From: an uncultured Alphaproteobacteria bacterium
GTDB taxonomy: Bacteria; Pseudomonadota; Alphaproteobacteria; Sneathiellales; Sneathiellaceae
Length of the DNA: 6,147 nt
Direction: 5' to 3'
Assembly: GCA_937910835.1 (NCBI GenBank)
Contig: CALEMG010000401.1
Location: forward strand, 1 to 6,147
This document shows, piece by piece, positions 1 through 6,114 of this stretch (its first letter is position 1; the number at the start of each line of letters is the position of its first letter). The notes below the pieces were generated by a model. The model was not told the origin of the DNA, did no database searches, and saw only the letters and a program-made list of their open reading frames with translations. The position numbers and the translations under genes were made by a program.

Positions 1-1
1 C

Positions 2-646
2 ATACGCGGAGGTAAAACCCATAACAATGCCGAAGCCAAGAGTATCACCTATTCAAACGGCGTTTGGGACGTGGAAACACCGGCGGGCCATTTTCAAGCT
101 CCAATCCTTGTCAATGCCGCAGGCGCCTGGGCGGATTTGATCGCCGATATGGCAGGGGTCAAACAAGTCGGTCTGATGCCCATGCGTCGGAGTGCCATCC
201 TCCTGCCTGCACCGGACAGATATGACATCACGCATTGGCCCTTGTTTGTTTCCGCTTCCGAACAGTGGTACGCAAAACCGGAGGCGGGAAAACTTTTTGT
301 CTCTCCCGCTGATGAAGACCCGGTTGAACCACATGATGCCTGGCCCGACGACATGGTCATGGCGGAAGGCCTAGACCGCTATGAACAAGCGGTCACAGTT
401 CCGGTGACCCGCGTTGAGAAAAGCTGGGCGGGGTTGCGGAGCTTCGTTGCCGACCGCACGCCGGTTGTCGGATTTGATTCAAACACGGAGGGGTTTTTCT
501 GGCTTGCCGGACAAGGCGGTTACGGGATGCAGACAGCTCCGGCCCTTGCCGCCCTGTCCGCAGAGCTTTGCTTGGGCAAACCCCACCAACTTAAGACAGA
601 AATCATTGCGGCCTTAAGTCCAAGACGGGTCATCAAATTCGCCTGA
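2..646 (+). CDS. FAD-dependent amino-acid oxidase/dehydrogenase (DAO superfamily, D-arginine dehydrogenase-like), 5'-truncated
   Basis: The frame is open from the left edge (first whole codon at 2) to TGA at 644-646, giving the last 214 residues of a protein whose relatives are about 370-380 residues. A GTG at 71 is internal and not the true start. Visible DAO-fold landmarks are the VNAAGAWAD segment (FAD-binding core), MRRSAI (substrate-domain arginines), SWAGLRSFVADRTPVVG, and the C-terminal FWLAGQGGYGMQTAPA, which closes over the flavin. The LRSF arginine and the MRRSA arginine match the places where Pseudomonas D-arginine dehydrogenase holds the substrate carboxylate (family knowledge recalled, not computed). 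The likely role is flavin-dependent oxidative deamination of a D- or cyclic amino acid. The N-terminal GxGxxG nucleotide-binding motif lies outside the window. A glycine oxidase or DadA-type relative is possible, and the exact substrate cannot be told. No terminator follows. Confidence 0.85.
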   Translation: MRGGKTHNNAEAKSITYSNGVWDVETPAGHFQAPILVNAAGAWADLIADMAGVKQVGLMPMRRSAILLPAPDRYDITHWPLFVSASEQWYAKPEAGKLFVSPADEDPVEPHDAWPDDMVMAEGLDRYEQAVTVPVTRVEKSWAGLRSFVADRTPVVGFDSNTEGFFWLAGQGGYGMQTAPALAALSAELCLGKPHQLKTEIIAALSPRRVIKFA

Positions 647-990
647 TTTAAGATTATGCCGCCAAGGGAGTATTGTCAGATTAGTTGCTACCACTCGATC
701 AGCGCCTTTAATTTTGAAACATACATATTGAACTACTTTCGATTAATGAAAGCCAAGGTCATTCAATCATGTTTCATTTTGGAAAAGAACGTCGAAAGGG
801 TTTCGGAGCTTAAGGGCAAAAGGGTGGACCCTAAAATATTTTCCACTTGCCACAACGTACCAACCCGATAGCCAGCATAAATTTCTTCATTGAATCACCT
901 GTCCGTCTTTCTTTTTATCCAGCTAAATCTTTACGCGGGGCCCCGTCACAGCCGATTTCAGAACAAATTACCCTTCTCCCCGTATCGCCC
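647..990. other. Intergenic gap with no supported gene
   Basis: This stretch separates the flavoprotein gene from the promoter of the porin gene. A small open frame at 656-871 has no recognisable domain, no convincing ribosome binding site and an unremarkable composition, so I do not call it. A perfect 10-bp palindrome, CGGGGCCCCG, lies at 936-945. It has no loop and no following T-run, so it is not a terminator, and I assign it no role. No RNA gene or repeat family is recognisable. Confidence 0.6.
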
Positions 991-1020
991 TTGACAGTTC
1001 CCGCCTTTTAATATTGTTAT
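991..1020 (+). promoter_or_regulatory. Sigma-70-type promoter of the porin gene
   Basis: A perfect -35 hexamer TTGACA sits at 991-996. The best -10 candidate is TGTTAT at 1015-1020 (4 of 6 matches to TATAAT) after an 18-bp spacer. TATTGT at 1012-1017 is an alternative with a 15-bp spacer. The start codon is 35 bases beyond the -10, leaving a short leader. The -10 lies inside the Zur-like palindrome, as expected for a repressed promoter. Confidence 0.65.
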
Positions 1021-1034
1021 GTTATAACATTACA
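1015..1034. promoter_or_regulatory. Putative Zur operator (zinc-responsive repressor site)
   Basis: The site reads TGTTATGTTATAACATTACA. Its 12-bp centre ATGTTATAACAT (1019-1030) is a perfect palindrome, and the 10+10 arms differ at a single position. This matches the GTTATnnnATAAC-type boxes known for alphaproteobacterial Zur, and differs from rhizobial Mur/Fur or Irr boxes as I know them. It overlaps the -10 and lies 20 bases before the start codon of a histidine-rich surface protein, which fits repression when zinc is plentiful. The assignment rests on motif and context, since no zur gene is in the window. Confidence 0.7.
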
Positions 1035-1054
1035 TTTTAAGAAGGCAATGACGA

Positions 1055-2200
1055 ATGAAACTAAAAACCATGCTTCCTTCCCTGACCATTTTCCTGCTTC
1101 CTGCTGTCGCAATGGCAGAAGGCCATAGTCACGATCACAATCATGACCATGGAACGAGCGGATTTTACGGCCATCTGCACGTCAAGATACTATATGACCA
1201 TGTCTATAAGGCGGGAGAGGCAGACGAGGAAATAGACGAGGCCTATACCCATTCACATCTTGAAATGGGATACGGGTTCGGCAACGGGTTTTCAGTGAAT
1301 ACGAATATCGAACTGGAGGGCGAGCCCGCAGGTCACGATCATGGCGGCGGCGGAGCGACGCTGGATGGCAGTAACCGGTACTTTGAGGATGAGCCGCTGT
1401 TTATTCGTGCACTCACGGCGAATTACGACAAGGATTACTTCGGAGCTTATGCCGGGAAGTTCGATCCAGTTATCAGCTTTGATCAGCATGTCATGCCGGG
1501 CATGTATGGATACCAGATCGTTGATGAATATACGGTGCGGGAAAAGATAGGCGTTGGCGGCTATGGCAAGCTTAAGGCCGGTGATTTCGGCACCCACCGG
1601 CTCGATGTGAGCACTTTCTTCGCAGATACAACTTTTCTCAGCAACTCCATACTTTATGAACGCGGTGTCAACCATAAGAGCGATGGCGGCGTCTCTAATA
1701 CGGATAATTTCTCATCCGTTGCGGTTTCCTTGGGCGGATCCGATTTCTATTCTCTGAAAAGCAATATCCCGGAAGGGCTTTCCTACCGCATCGGCTACGC
1801 CCATCAGGCTGCCGGGGAAGGGGATGAGACGAGCGAGGACCGCTACACCTTCTCGGGCCAGTATGAGCATGTCTTCACTTCTGATCTAAAAGGCCGGATT
1901 CTAGGTGAAGTCGTGCACATCAATCATCTAAACGGCGAGGCACCACATGACCGGACCTATGCCACCGTCGGAGCGGAGCTCAGTTACCAGCAATGGGTCT
2001 TGGGGTCGACCTATACCTATATCAACAATGAAAACCCGGAAGACGCAGATGAGGCACAGAACGGTGAGGTCTTTCAGGCGTCACTGGGATACCTCTTTGG
2101 AAATGGCATAACAGTTGGCGCAGGCTATAAATATCAGGAGGAAGAAGGAGAGAAAAACTACCGGATCGGCGCGATGATTGGTTATTCCTTGGCATTCTAG
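1055..2200 (+). CDS. Histidine-rich outer-membrane beta-barrel protein, putative Zur-regulated zinc porin
   Basis: The protein has 381 residues. The start ATG is preceded by AAGAAGG at 1039-1045 at good spacing. Residues 1-21 form a signal peptide (charged MKLK, hydrophobic core, AMA before the cut). The mature N-terminus starts with alternating histidines (H24, 26, 28, 30, 32). Further HxH pairs occur at 40/42, 66/68 and 94/96, the last within a Gly-rich segment that could be a surface loop. The rest alternates amphipathic strands with aromatic residues and acidic turns, and the chain ends in SLAF. A terminal Phe is the usual BAM-recognition signal of outer-membrane barrels. The length is porin-like and far shorter than TonB-dependent zinc receptors such as ZnuD; no plug domain is seen. 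With the Zur-type operator directly upstream, the inferred role is binding or passage of zinc across the outer membrane under zinc scarcity. I do not recognise the exact family. It appears monocistronic. Confidence 0.8.
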   Translation: MKLKTMLPSLTIFLLPAVAMAEGHSHDHNHDHGTSGFYGHLHVKILYDHVYKAGEADEEIDEAYTHSHLEMGYGFGNGFSVNTNIELEGEPAGHDHGGGGATLDGSNRYFEDEPLFIRALTANYDKDYFGAYAGKFDPVISFDQHVMPGMYGYQIVDEYTVREKIGVGGYGKLKAGDFGTHRLDVSTFFADTTFLSNSILYERGVNHKSDGGVSNTDNFSSVAVSLGGSDFYSLKSNIPEGLSYRIGYAHQAAGEGDETSEDRYTFSGQYEHVFTSDLKGRILGEVVHINHLNGEAPHDRTYATVGAELSYQQWVLGSTYTYINNENPEDADEAQNGEVFQASLGYLFGNGITVGAGYKYQEEEGEKNYRIGAMIGYSLAF

Positions 2201-2439
2201 CGTTCCAGAAACAAACAACATTTGGTGCAATGCAAAGGCGTTTTCCCGAATTCAGACGCTTGAGAAGTTTATATACATTCACGCATCAATCCATAACCAC
2301 TTCAACCGTGAACGCTATCTAACCAGCCAAAAAACATTCAAGCTTCATCAAATTACCATCAAGTGATTTCCTTCTGACAATGCCCAGAAAGGAAGCTCCA
2401 ATATTATCTCTTCCGATGACGACGCGCCCTCACCTGCTA
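2201..2439. other. Intergenic gap, no gene seen
   Basis: This AT-rich spacer lies between the porin gene and the phn control region. No credible gene is present. A short imperfect hairpin can be drawn at 2368-2394 (TTCCTTCTG against CAGAAAGGAA with one bulged A), but no T-run follows it. I find no convincing intrinsic terminator for the porin transcript. Confidence 0.55.
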
Positions 2440-2479
2440 ATTTCATAAAATTGTCATATGACTATCACCGATCTGATAC
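2440..2479 (+). promoter_or_regulatory. Putative Pho box (PhoB-binding direct repeats) upstream of phnC
   Basis: Four 7-base units recur every 11 bases: ATTTCAT (2440), TTGTCAT (2451), CTATCAC (2462) and CTGATAC (2473). Against the PhoB unit CTGTCAT they match 5, 6, 5 and 4 of 7, and the spacers after the first two are AT-rich. The 11-base period is the known spacing for PhoB dimers. A -10 candidate CATAAA at 2488-2493 begins 8 bases after the array, close to where PhoB-activated promoters place it. The site implies induction of phnCDE by phosphate starvation, as known for rhizobial phn operons. The motif is degenerate but the position is apt. Confidence 0.65.
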
Positions 2480-2487
2480 CTGTCGGC

Positions 2488-2493
2488 CATAAA
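2488..2493 (+). promoter_or_regulatory. Candidate -10 element of the phn promoter
   Basis: CATAAA matches TATAAT at 4 of 6 positions. It lies just downstream of the Pho-box-like array, where the array would stand in for a -35. The leader to the ATG at 2534 would be roughly 35 bases. Confidence 0.4.
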
Positions 2494-2517
2494 TTTCTTC
2501 CTTACCAAAGAATCGGG

Positions 2518-2522
2518 GGAGG
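2518..2522 (+). promoter_or_regulatory. Strong ribosome binding site for the ancestral phnC start
   Basis: GGAGG, within a longer purine run 2515-2528, lies 11 bases before the ATG at 2534. It supports 2534 as the original start of phnC. The next in-frame ATG at 2624 has only a weak AGAG at 2615-2618. Confidence 0.7.
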
Positions 2523-2533
2523 AAAAAGATTTC

Positions 2534-2593
2534 ATGACGGCCGTTTCGATTAGGAATCTAAACAAGTCATTTGGTCAGAACAGAGCGCTCTAG
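2534..2593 (+). pseudogene. phnC: 5' end of phnC, closed by an in-frame TAG (19 codons)
   Basis: From ATG 2534 the frame reads 19 residues, including NLNKSFGQNRAL, the usual opening of PhnC and similar ABC ATPases. It then hits TAG at 2591-2593. The frame resumes at once with DVSLELARVEMVALIGASG, so the normal homologous alignment is broken only by the stop codon, without a frameshift. The Phe of KSFG is at the position of the A-loop aromatic that stacks on the ATP adenine. A GAG, AAG or CAG codon changed at one base would give this TAG. The alternatives are a sequencing error or a 19-codon leader peptide; a leader is less likely because its sequence is itself PhnC-like. Confidence 0.75.
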
Positions 2594-2623
2594 GATGTTT
2601 CTCTTGAGTTAGCTAGAGTCGAG

Positions 2624-3400
2624 ATGGTCGCTCTTATTGGCGCTTCAGGATCTGGCAAATCAACCCTCATTCGTCATATTGCCGGCCTTATCCTCAGTGA
2701 TAAAGGCAGTGGGAAAATCGAAGTGTTGGGCACTGCCATCCAATCAAATGGCGTTCTCGCCAAAGGTGTTCGCAGCCACCGCCGAGAAATAGGCGTTGTA
2801 TTTCAGCAGTTTAACTTGGTTGGCCGCTTGTCGGTTCTGACGAATGTCCTAATGGGTGTTCTTGGTCAAGCGCCAAGTTGGCGCACTTGGTTTGGCATTT
2901 TCACCCGCGAGGAAAATCAAAGAGCGATGAAAGCCCTTGCACGGGTTGGAATTGCGAGCCATGCGATACAGCGATCCTCCAACCTTTCCGGCGGCCAGCA
3001 GCAGCGCGCCGCCATCGCCCGCACTATCGTCCAGGGCGCTAAAGTATTGCTAGCAGATGAGCCTATTGCCTCTCTCGATCCAGCCTCATCCCGCAAAGTC
3101 ATGGATAATCTCGCACATGTAAATCGAGAAGATGGTGTGACCGTCATTGTCTCCCTGCATCAGGTCGATTACGCGATTAAATATTGCCCCCGGACAGTGG
3201 CTATGCGAGAGGGCGAAATCGTCTTTGATGGCCCGAGCGAGCAACTTACTCCTGAGTTTTTACAACAAATCTATGGCGCGGACAGCCTTGAGCTGTTCTC
3301 CCCCGAAGAACAACGCCGCAAGGCAGCAGGCGAGAATGCCAAACCAACCCCTGAGCGCGACGCGACGGATGAACTGGCTTTGGCTTACGCTGCGAGGTGA
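2624..3400 (+). CDS. phnC: Phosphonate ABC transporter ATP-binding protein PhnC, N-terminally shortened by upstream stop
   Basis: This is the ATPase that powers phosphonate import at the inner-membrane face. From ATG 2624 it has 258 residues. Walker A is GASGSGKST (6-14), the Q-loop Gln is in FQQFNL (60-65), the signature is LSGGQQQR (121-128), Walker B is VLLADEP (141-147), the D-loop is SLDP (150-153) and the H-loop His is 179. All catalytic motifs are intact. An acidic and basic tail of about 35 residues follows the ATPase core. The natural start is 30 codons upstream at 2534, which would give 288 codons, but an in-frame TAG at 2591 interrupts it. ATG 2624 is the first in-frame start after that stop and has a weak ribosome binding site. 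A product from 2624 lacks the first strands and the A-loop aromatic, so activity is doubtful. It lies 68 bases before phnD, in the same probable transcript. Confidence 0.85.
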   Translation: MVALIGASGSGKSTLIRHIAGLILSDKGSGKIEVLGTAIQSNGVLAKGVRSHRREIGVVFQQFNLVGRLSVLTNVLMGVLGQAPSWRTWFGIFTREENQRAMKALARVGIASHAIQRSSNLSGGQQQRAAIARTIVQGAKVLLADEPIASLDPASSRKVMDNLAHVNREDGVTVIVSLHQVDYAIKYCPRTVAMREGEIVFDGPSEQLTPEFLQQIYGADSLELFSPEEQRRKAAGENAKPTPERDATDELALAYAAR

Positions 3401-3468
3401 AACGCCTCGCCCAAAAACCTCCAATCAGGACGCAACCGGATTGGTAATTTTCACATGGAGACGACTAG

Positions 3469-4479
3469 ATGATACGCAAATTGTTATCCGCTGCGGCAAT
3501 CGCGGCAACAACCTTGATGGCCACGAGCGCCTTCGCAGATTTCAAACCTCTCGAAGGCGATCCCAAGGAAATCAACTTCGGCATCATTTCCACCGAATCA
3601 ACGGCGAATCTGAAAGAACAATGGCTTCCCTTCATGGCCGACATGGAAAAAGCTCTTGGTCGCAAGGTAAACGCCTTCTTCGCACCAGATTATGCGGGCG
3701 TTATCGAAGCCATGCGTTTTGGCAAGGTCCACGTCGCATGGTTTGGCAATAAATCCGGGATGGAAGCTGTTGACCGCGCTGGCGGCGAGGTTTTCGTACA
3801 GACTTCGAAGGCCGATGGGTCGCAAGGGTACTATTCCCATATCATCACCAACGTCAAAAACAAGAATATCAATAGCCTTGAAGATATCTTCAAATGTGAC
3901 AAGTCACTGAATTTCGGCATAGGCGATCCGAATTCGACCTCCGGTTTTCTGGTGCCGTCCTACTATGTTTTCGCCAAGAACAATGTTGATCCGAAAAAAT
4001 GCTTCAAGACGGTTCGTAACGCTAACCATGAAACCAATCTCATGGCGACAGCAAACGAGCAAGTCGATGTTGCTGCCAATAACTCAGAGCAGATCGGCCG
4101 TTCCAAGCTGAAAGCGCCGGAAGCCGCGGAAAAAATCAAGGTCATATGGACCTCCCCACTGATTCCCTCCGACCCAATGGTTTACCGTAAAGATCTGTCG
4201 AAGGAATTGAAATCGGAAATCAAGGGCTTTTTCCTTTCCTACGGCCGTTTTGGCGATACCGAAGCCGCAAAGAAAGTTCTAGCGAGCATCAGTGATGGCC
4301 AGGGATTTTTTATGGAAAGCAATAACACCCAGCTTTATCCGATCCGTCAACTTGCGCTCTTCAAGGACAAGATCAAAATCTTGAATTCAGAGGGCGCAAC
4401 GGCATCTGAAAAAGAAGAAAAGGTTGCCGCCATCGACAAGCAGCTTGCCGATCTTGATATCATGGTCGCGCATCAATAA
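3469..4479 (+). CDS. phnD: Phosphonate ABC transporter substrate-binding protein PhnD
   Basis: This periplasmic protein captures phosphonates and delivers them to PhnE/PhnC. It has 336 residues, close to E. coli PhnD (338). The ATG has GGAG at 3457-3460, 8 bases upstream. Residues 1-23 are a signal peptide (RK, hydrophobic core, SAFA before the cut). Family hallmarks are NFGIISTES (36-44), APDYAGVIEAMRFGKVHVAWFG (72-93) and GDPNSTSGFLVP (152-163). By position, the phosphonate-holding residues recalled from the E. coli PhnD structure correspond to S156, T157, S158 and H187, with E207 and D235 for the amino group and Y75 in the pocket. All are present, suggesting a 2-aminoethylphosphonate-type specificity. 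C143 and C178 might form a disulfide. A terminator-like hairpin follows. Confidence 0.95.
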   Translation: MIRKLLSAAAIAATTLMATSAFADFKPLEGDPKEINFGIISTESTANLKEQWLPFMADMEKALGRKVNAFFAPDYAGVIEAMRFGKVHVAWFGNKSGMEAVDRAGGEVFVQTSKADGSQGYYSHIITNVKNKNINSLEDIFKCDKSLNFGIGDPNSTSGFLVPSYYVFAKNNVDPKKCFKTVRNANHETNLMATANEQVDVAANNSEQIGRSKLKAPEAAEKIKVIWTSPLIPSDPMVYRKDLSKELKSEIKGFFLSYGRFGDTEAAKKVLASISDGQGFFMESNNTQLYPIRQLALFKDKIKILNSEGATASEKEEKVAAIDKQLADLDIMVAHQ

Positions 4480-4499
4480 TTCCAGTTGATGGGTTTGCT

Positions 4500-4535
4500 G
4501 GCGCCGGACATCAATCATCCGGCGCCTCTTTTTTT
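4500..4535 (+). terminator. Intrinsic terminator-like hairpin between phnD and phnE
   Basis: A perfect 9-bp GC-rich stem pairs GGCGCCGGA (4500-4508) with TCCGGCGCC (4518-4526) across a 9-base loop. Seven Ts follow at 4529-4535. It lies 20 bases past the phnD stop and 44 before phnE. Because phnE has no clear promoter of its own, the hairpin probably acts as a partial terminator or 3'-end stabiliser that makes the binding-protein message more abundant than the permease message. Confidence 0.8.
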
Positions 4536-4579
4536 AACACGCCTCCCCCAACGGCACGACATTATCAAAGGCTTTATCG

Positions 4580-5386
4580 ATGACAACAGTGACGCACCGT
4601 AATTCAGATATCAAGATCCCGTCCCGGGGCCTCAAACGATCCATCACCAGCCTCGCGGGATGGGCCGTTTTTTTTATTTTGTTGGGATGGTCCTGGGAAG
4701 GGGCGGATATGCGTCCTATGGCACTGATTGATGGCGCCGCCAATATGGGTAAATTCGCATCCGGTTTTTTTCCACCCGATTTTACCGAGTGGAAGATGTA
4801 TGTGTCTGAAATTATCGTCACCTTCAAAATCGCCCTTTGGGGAACGGCCCTCTCCATTTTATTTGCCATCCCGTTCGGCATTCTTTCCTCTGAAAATATC
4901 GTCCCCTGGTGGGTCTGCCAACCAGTCCGCCGTCTAATGGATACGTTTCGCGCCATCAACGAGATGGTTTTCGCCATGCTGTTCGTCGTCGCCGTCGGCC
5001 TTGGGCCTTTCGCGGGCGTTCTCGCTCTTTGGATCCATACAACGGGTATTCTTGCCAAACTTTTCTCCGAAGCTGTCGAATCCATTGATCCCCGACCTAT
5101 TGAAGGAATTCGTGCGACCGGCGCAAACGCACTCCATGAAGTCATATTTGGCGTGATCCCGCAGGTACTGCCGCTCTGGATTTCCTATTCGCTCTACCGC
5201 TTCGAATCCAATGTTCGCTCCGCAACCGTGCTGGGGATTGTCGGTGCCGGCGGCGTCGGGATGCTGCTTTGGGAGTATATCCGCGGCTTCTATTATGCCG
5301 AAACCGCCGCTGTCATGATCCTGATCATTGTTTCCGTTAGCCTGCTTGATCTATTGTCGCAACGTTTACGCAAAATGGTAACCTGA
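4580..5386 (+). CDS. phnE: Phosphonate ABC transporter permease PhnE
   Basis: This inner-membrane permease of 268 residues forms the channel for substrate released by PhnD. After a basic amphipathic N-terminus there are hydrophobic segments at about 24-39, 76-100, 128-151, 195-205 (weak), 215-232 and 241-259. The coupling-loop EAA-type motif that contacts PhnC runs from E175 (EGIRATGANAL) to P198, ending IPQVLP. RSATVLGIVGAGGVG (213-227) is typical of PhnE. Only one permease gene is present, whereas many rhizobial clusters have phnE1 and phnE2, so a homodimer is expected. The start has only a weak AAAGG-type ribosome binding site at 4568-4572; no other in-frame start lies close by. A T8 run at 4668-4675 falls in codons 30-32. 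The gene is 100 bases after phnD, past the hairpin, and 23 bases before the next gene. Confidence 0.93.
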   Translation: MTTVTHRNSDIKIPSRGLKRSITSLAGWAVFFILLGWSWEGADMRPMALIDGAANMGKFASGFFPPDFTEWKMYVSEIIVTFKIALWGTALSILFAIPFGILSSENIVPWWVCQPVRRLMDTFRAINEMVFAMLFVVAVGLGPFAGVLALWIHTTGILAKLFSEAVESIDPRPIEGIRATGANALHEVIFGVIPQVLPLWISYSLYRFESNVRSATVLGIVGAGGVGMLLWEYIRGFYYAETAAVMILIIVSVSLLDLLSQRLRKMVT

Positions 5387-5409
5387 CATAACGAACAAAA
5401 CCGGATGAA

Positions 5410-6114
5410 ATGATCAATCAGTTCGAGCGCTACGCCGTTTATTTTGCGCCTGAAAAAGGCTCCGACCTTGCTCGGCTTGGCAACCACTGGCTTGGTGTTG
5501 ATCCTGAAAGTGGGACTTTTCTGAAAAGGCCTTTGATTGATTCTATCAACGCGGCAGAAATCGAGAGTATAGTCAGATCCCCTACCCGATACGGATTTCA
5601 CGGAACACTAAAACCGCCATTTTACCTTGACGATGATCGCCGCGTTGAGGAGCTTGAACTCGCCATCGAACTATTAGCGCGAAATACGGCTCCCTTTGAA
5701 ATTGGTCCCCTCTTGCTTCGGTCCCTCAATGGCTTTCTTGCTCTCATTCCGGAGCGCCCTCCTGCCGATCTCGCAGAGCTCGCAAACGCTTGCGTCGCTA
5801 ATCTGGATGTGTTTCGCCGGGCACCAAGCGAAGCGGAATTGACGAGACGCAGAAAAAACCTCTCCGATCGGCAAGAGAAATTTCTCACCAAATGGGGATA
5901 TCCTTACGTATTCGAAGAATTTCGTTTCCATATGACAGTGACGGGACGGTTGGAACTACCGCTTCGAGAAAAGGTGGAAACTGCACTTACTCGGTATTTT
6001 AAGCCGGTCTTCAGCCAACCGATATGGTGCAAGGAAATCTGCCTATTCGGCGACCCAGGTAACGCGGCCCCCTTTCGCTTGCTTGGACGGCACCCCCTAA
6101 TTGGCCGAGGCTAA
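5410..6114 (+). CDS. DUF1045 protein of phosphonate operons, putative 2H phosphoesterase
   Basis: This cytoplasmic protein of 234 residues has no signal peptide or membrane segment. It matches the DUF1045 family (putative phosphonate metabolism protein), recognisable by ERYAVYFAP near the start, RYGFHGTLKPPF (60-71) and FRFHMTVTG (171-179). The two H-x-T motifs, H64-G-T66 and H174-M-T176, are about 110 residues apart. That is the signature of the 2H phosphoesterase fold, whose members cleave cyclic or 2'-phosphate esters. In C-P lyase pathways a cyclic ribose phosphate must be opened (the job of PhnP in E. coli), and this protein may do that or a similar step; the role is inference. The start at 5410 places the conserved ERYAVYF strand six residues in, as usual for the family; the ribosome binding site is weak. 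It is probably co-transcribed with phnE. The remaining 33 bases of the window show no terminator, so the operon may continue. Confidence 0.88.
   Translation: MINQFERYAVYFAPEKGSDLARLGNHWLGVDPESGTFLKRPLIDSINAAEIESIVRSPTRYGFHGTLKPPFYLDDDRRVEELELAIELLARNTAPFEIGPLLLRSLNGFLALIPERPPADLAELANACVANLDVFRRAPSEAELTRRRKNLSDRQEKFLTKWGYPYVFEEFRFHMTVTGRLELPLREKVETALTRYFKPVFSQPIWCKEICLFGDPGNAAPFRLLGRHPLIGRG

Noticed and set aside
755..777. AGGTCAT and GTTTCAT upstream of the porin gene, considered as a second Pho box
   Set aside because: The unit starts are 15 bases apart instead of 11, and no promoter is placed to use them.
656..871. A 71-codon open frame in the gap after the flavoprotein gene
   Set aside because: It has no good ribosome binding site and no recognisable motif, and its length is expected by chance in this sequence.
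936..945. Perfect palindrome CGGGGCCCCG
   Set aside because: It has no loop for an RNA hairpin, no T-run, and no link to a known operator.
2368..2394. Imperfect hairpin upstream of the phn promoter, considered as a terminator for the porin gene
   Set aside because: The stem is AT-rich with a bulge, no T-run follows, and it is about 170 bases past the stop codon.
876..2500. The 13-base string CATAAATTTCTTC occurs at both 876-888 and 2488-2500
   Set aside because: One 13-base match is near chance expectation for an AT-rich motif in a window this size. The flanks do not align, and no Pho-box-like array precedes the first copy.
2534..2593. The 19-codon frame considered as a regulatory leader peptide for phnC
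   Set aside because: Its sequence aligns as the ordinary N-terminus of PhnC and continues in the same frame, so a disrupted gene is the simpler reading.
3421..3444. Small stem CCAATC/GATTGG between phnC and phnD
   Set aside because: It has only 6 bp with a 12-base loop and a short T-rich tail, too weak to call a terminator or attenuator.
4534..5145. Long minus-strand open frame opposite phnE, and similar antisense frames elsewhere
   Set aside because: They lie wholly within well-supported + strand genes, have low-complexity translations and show no family features.
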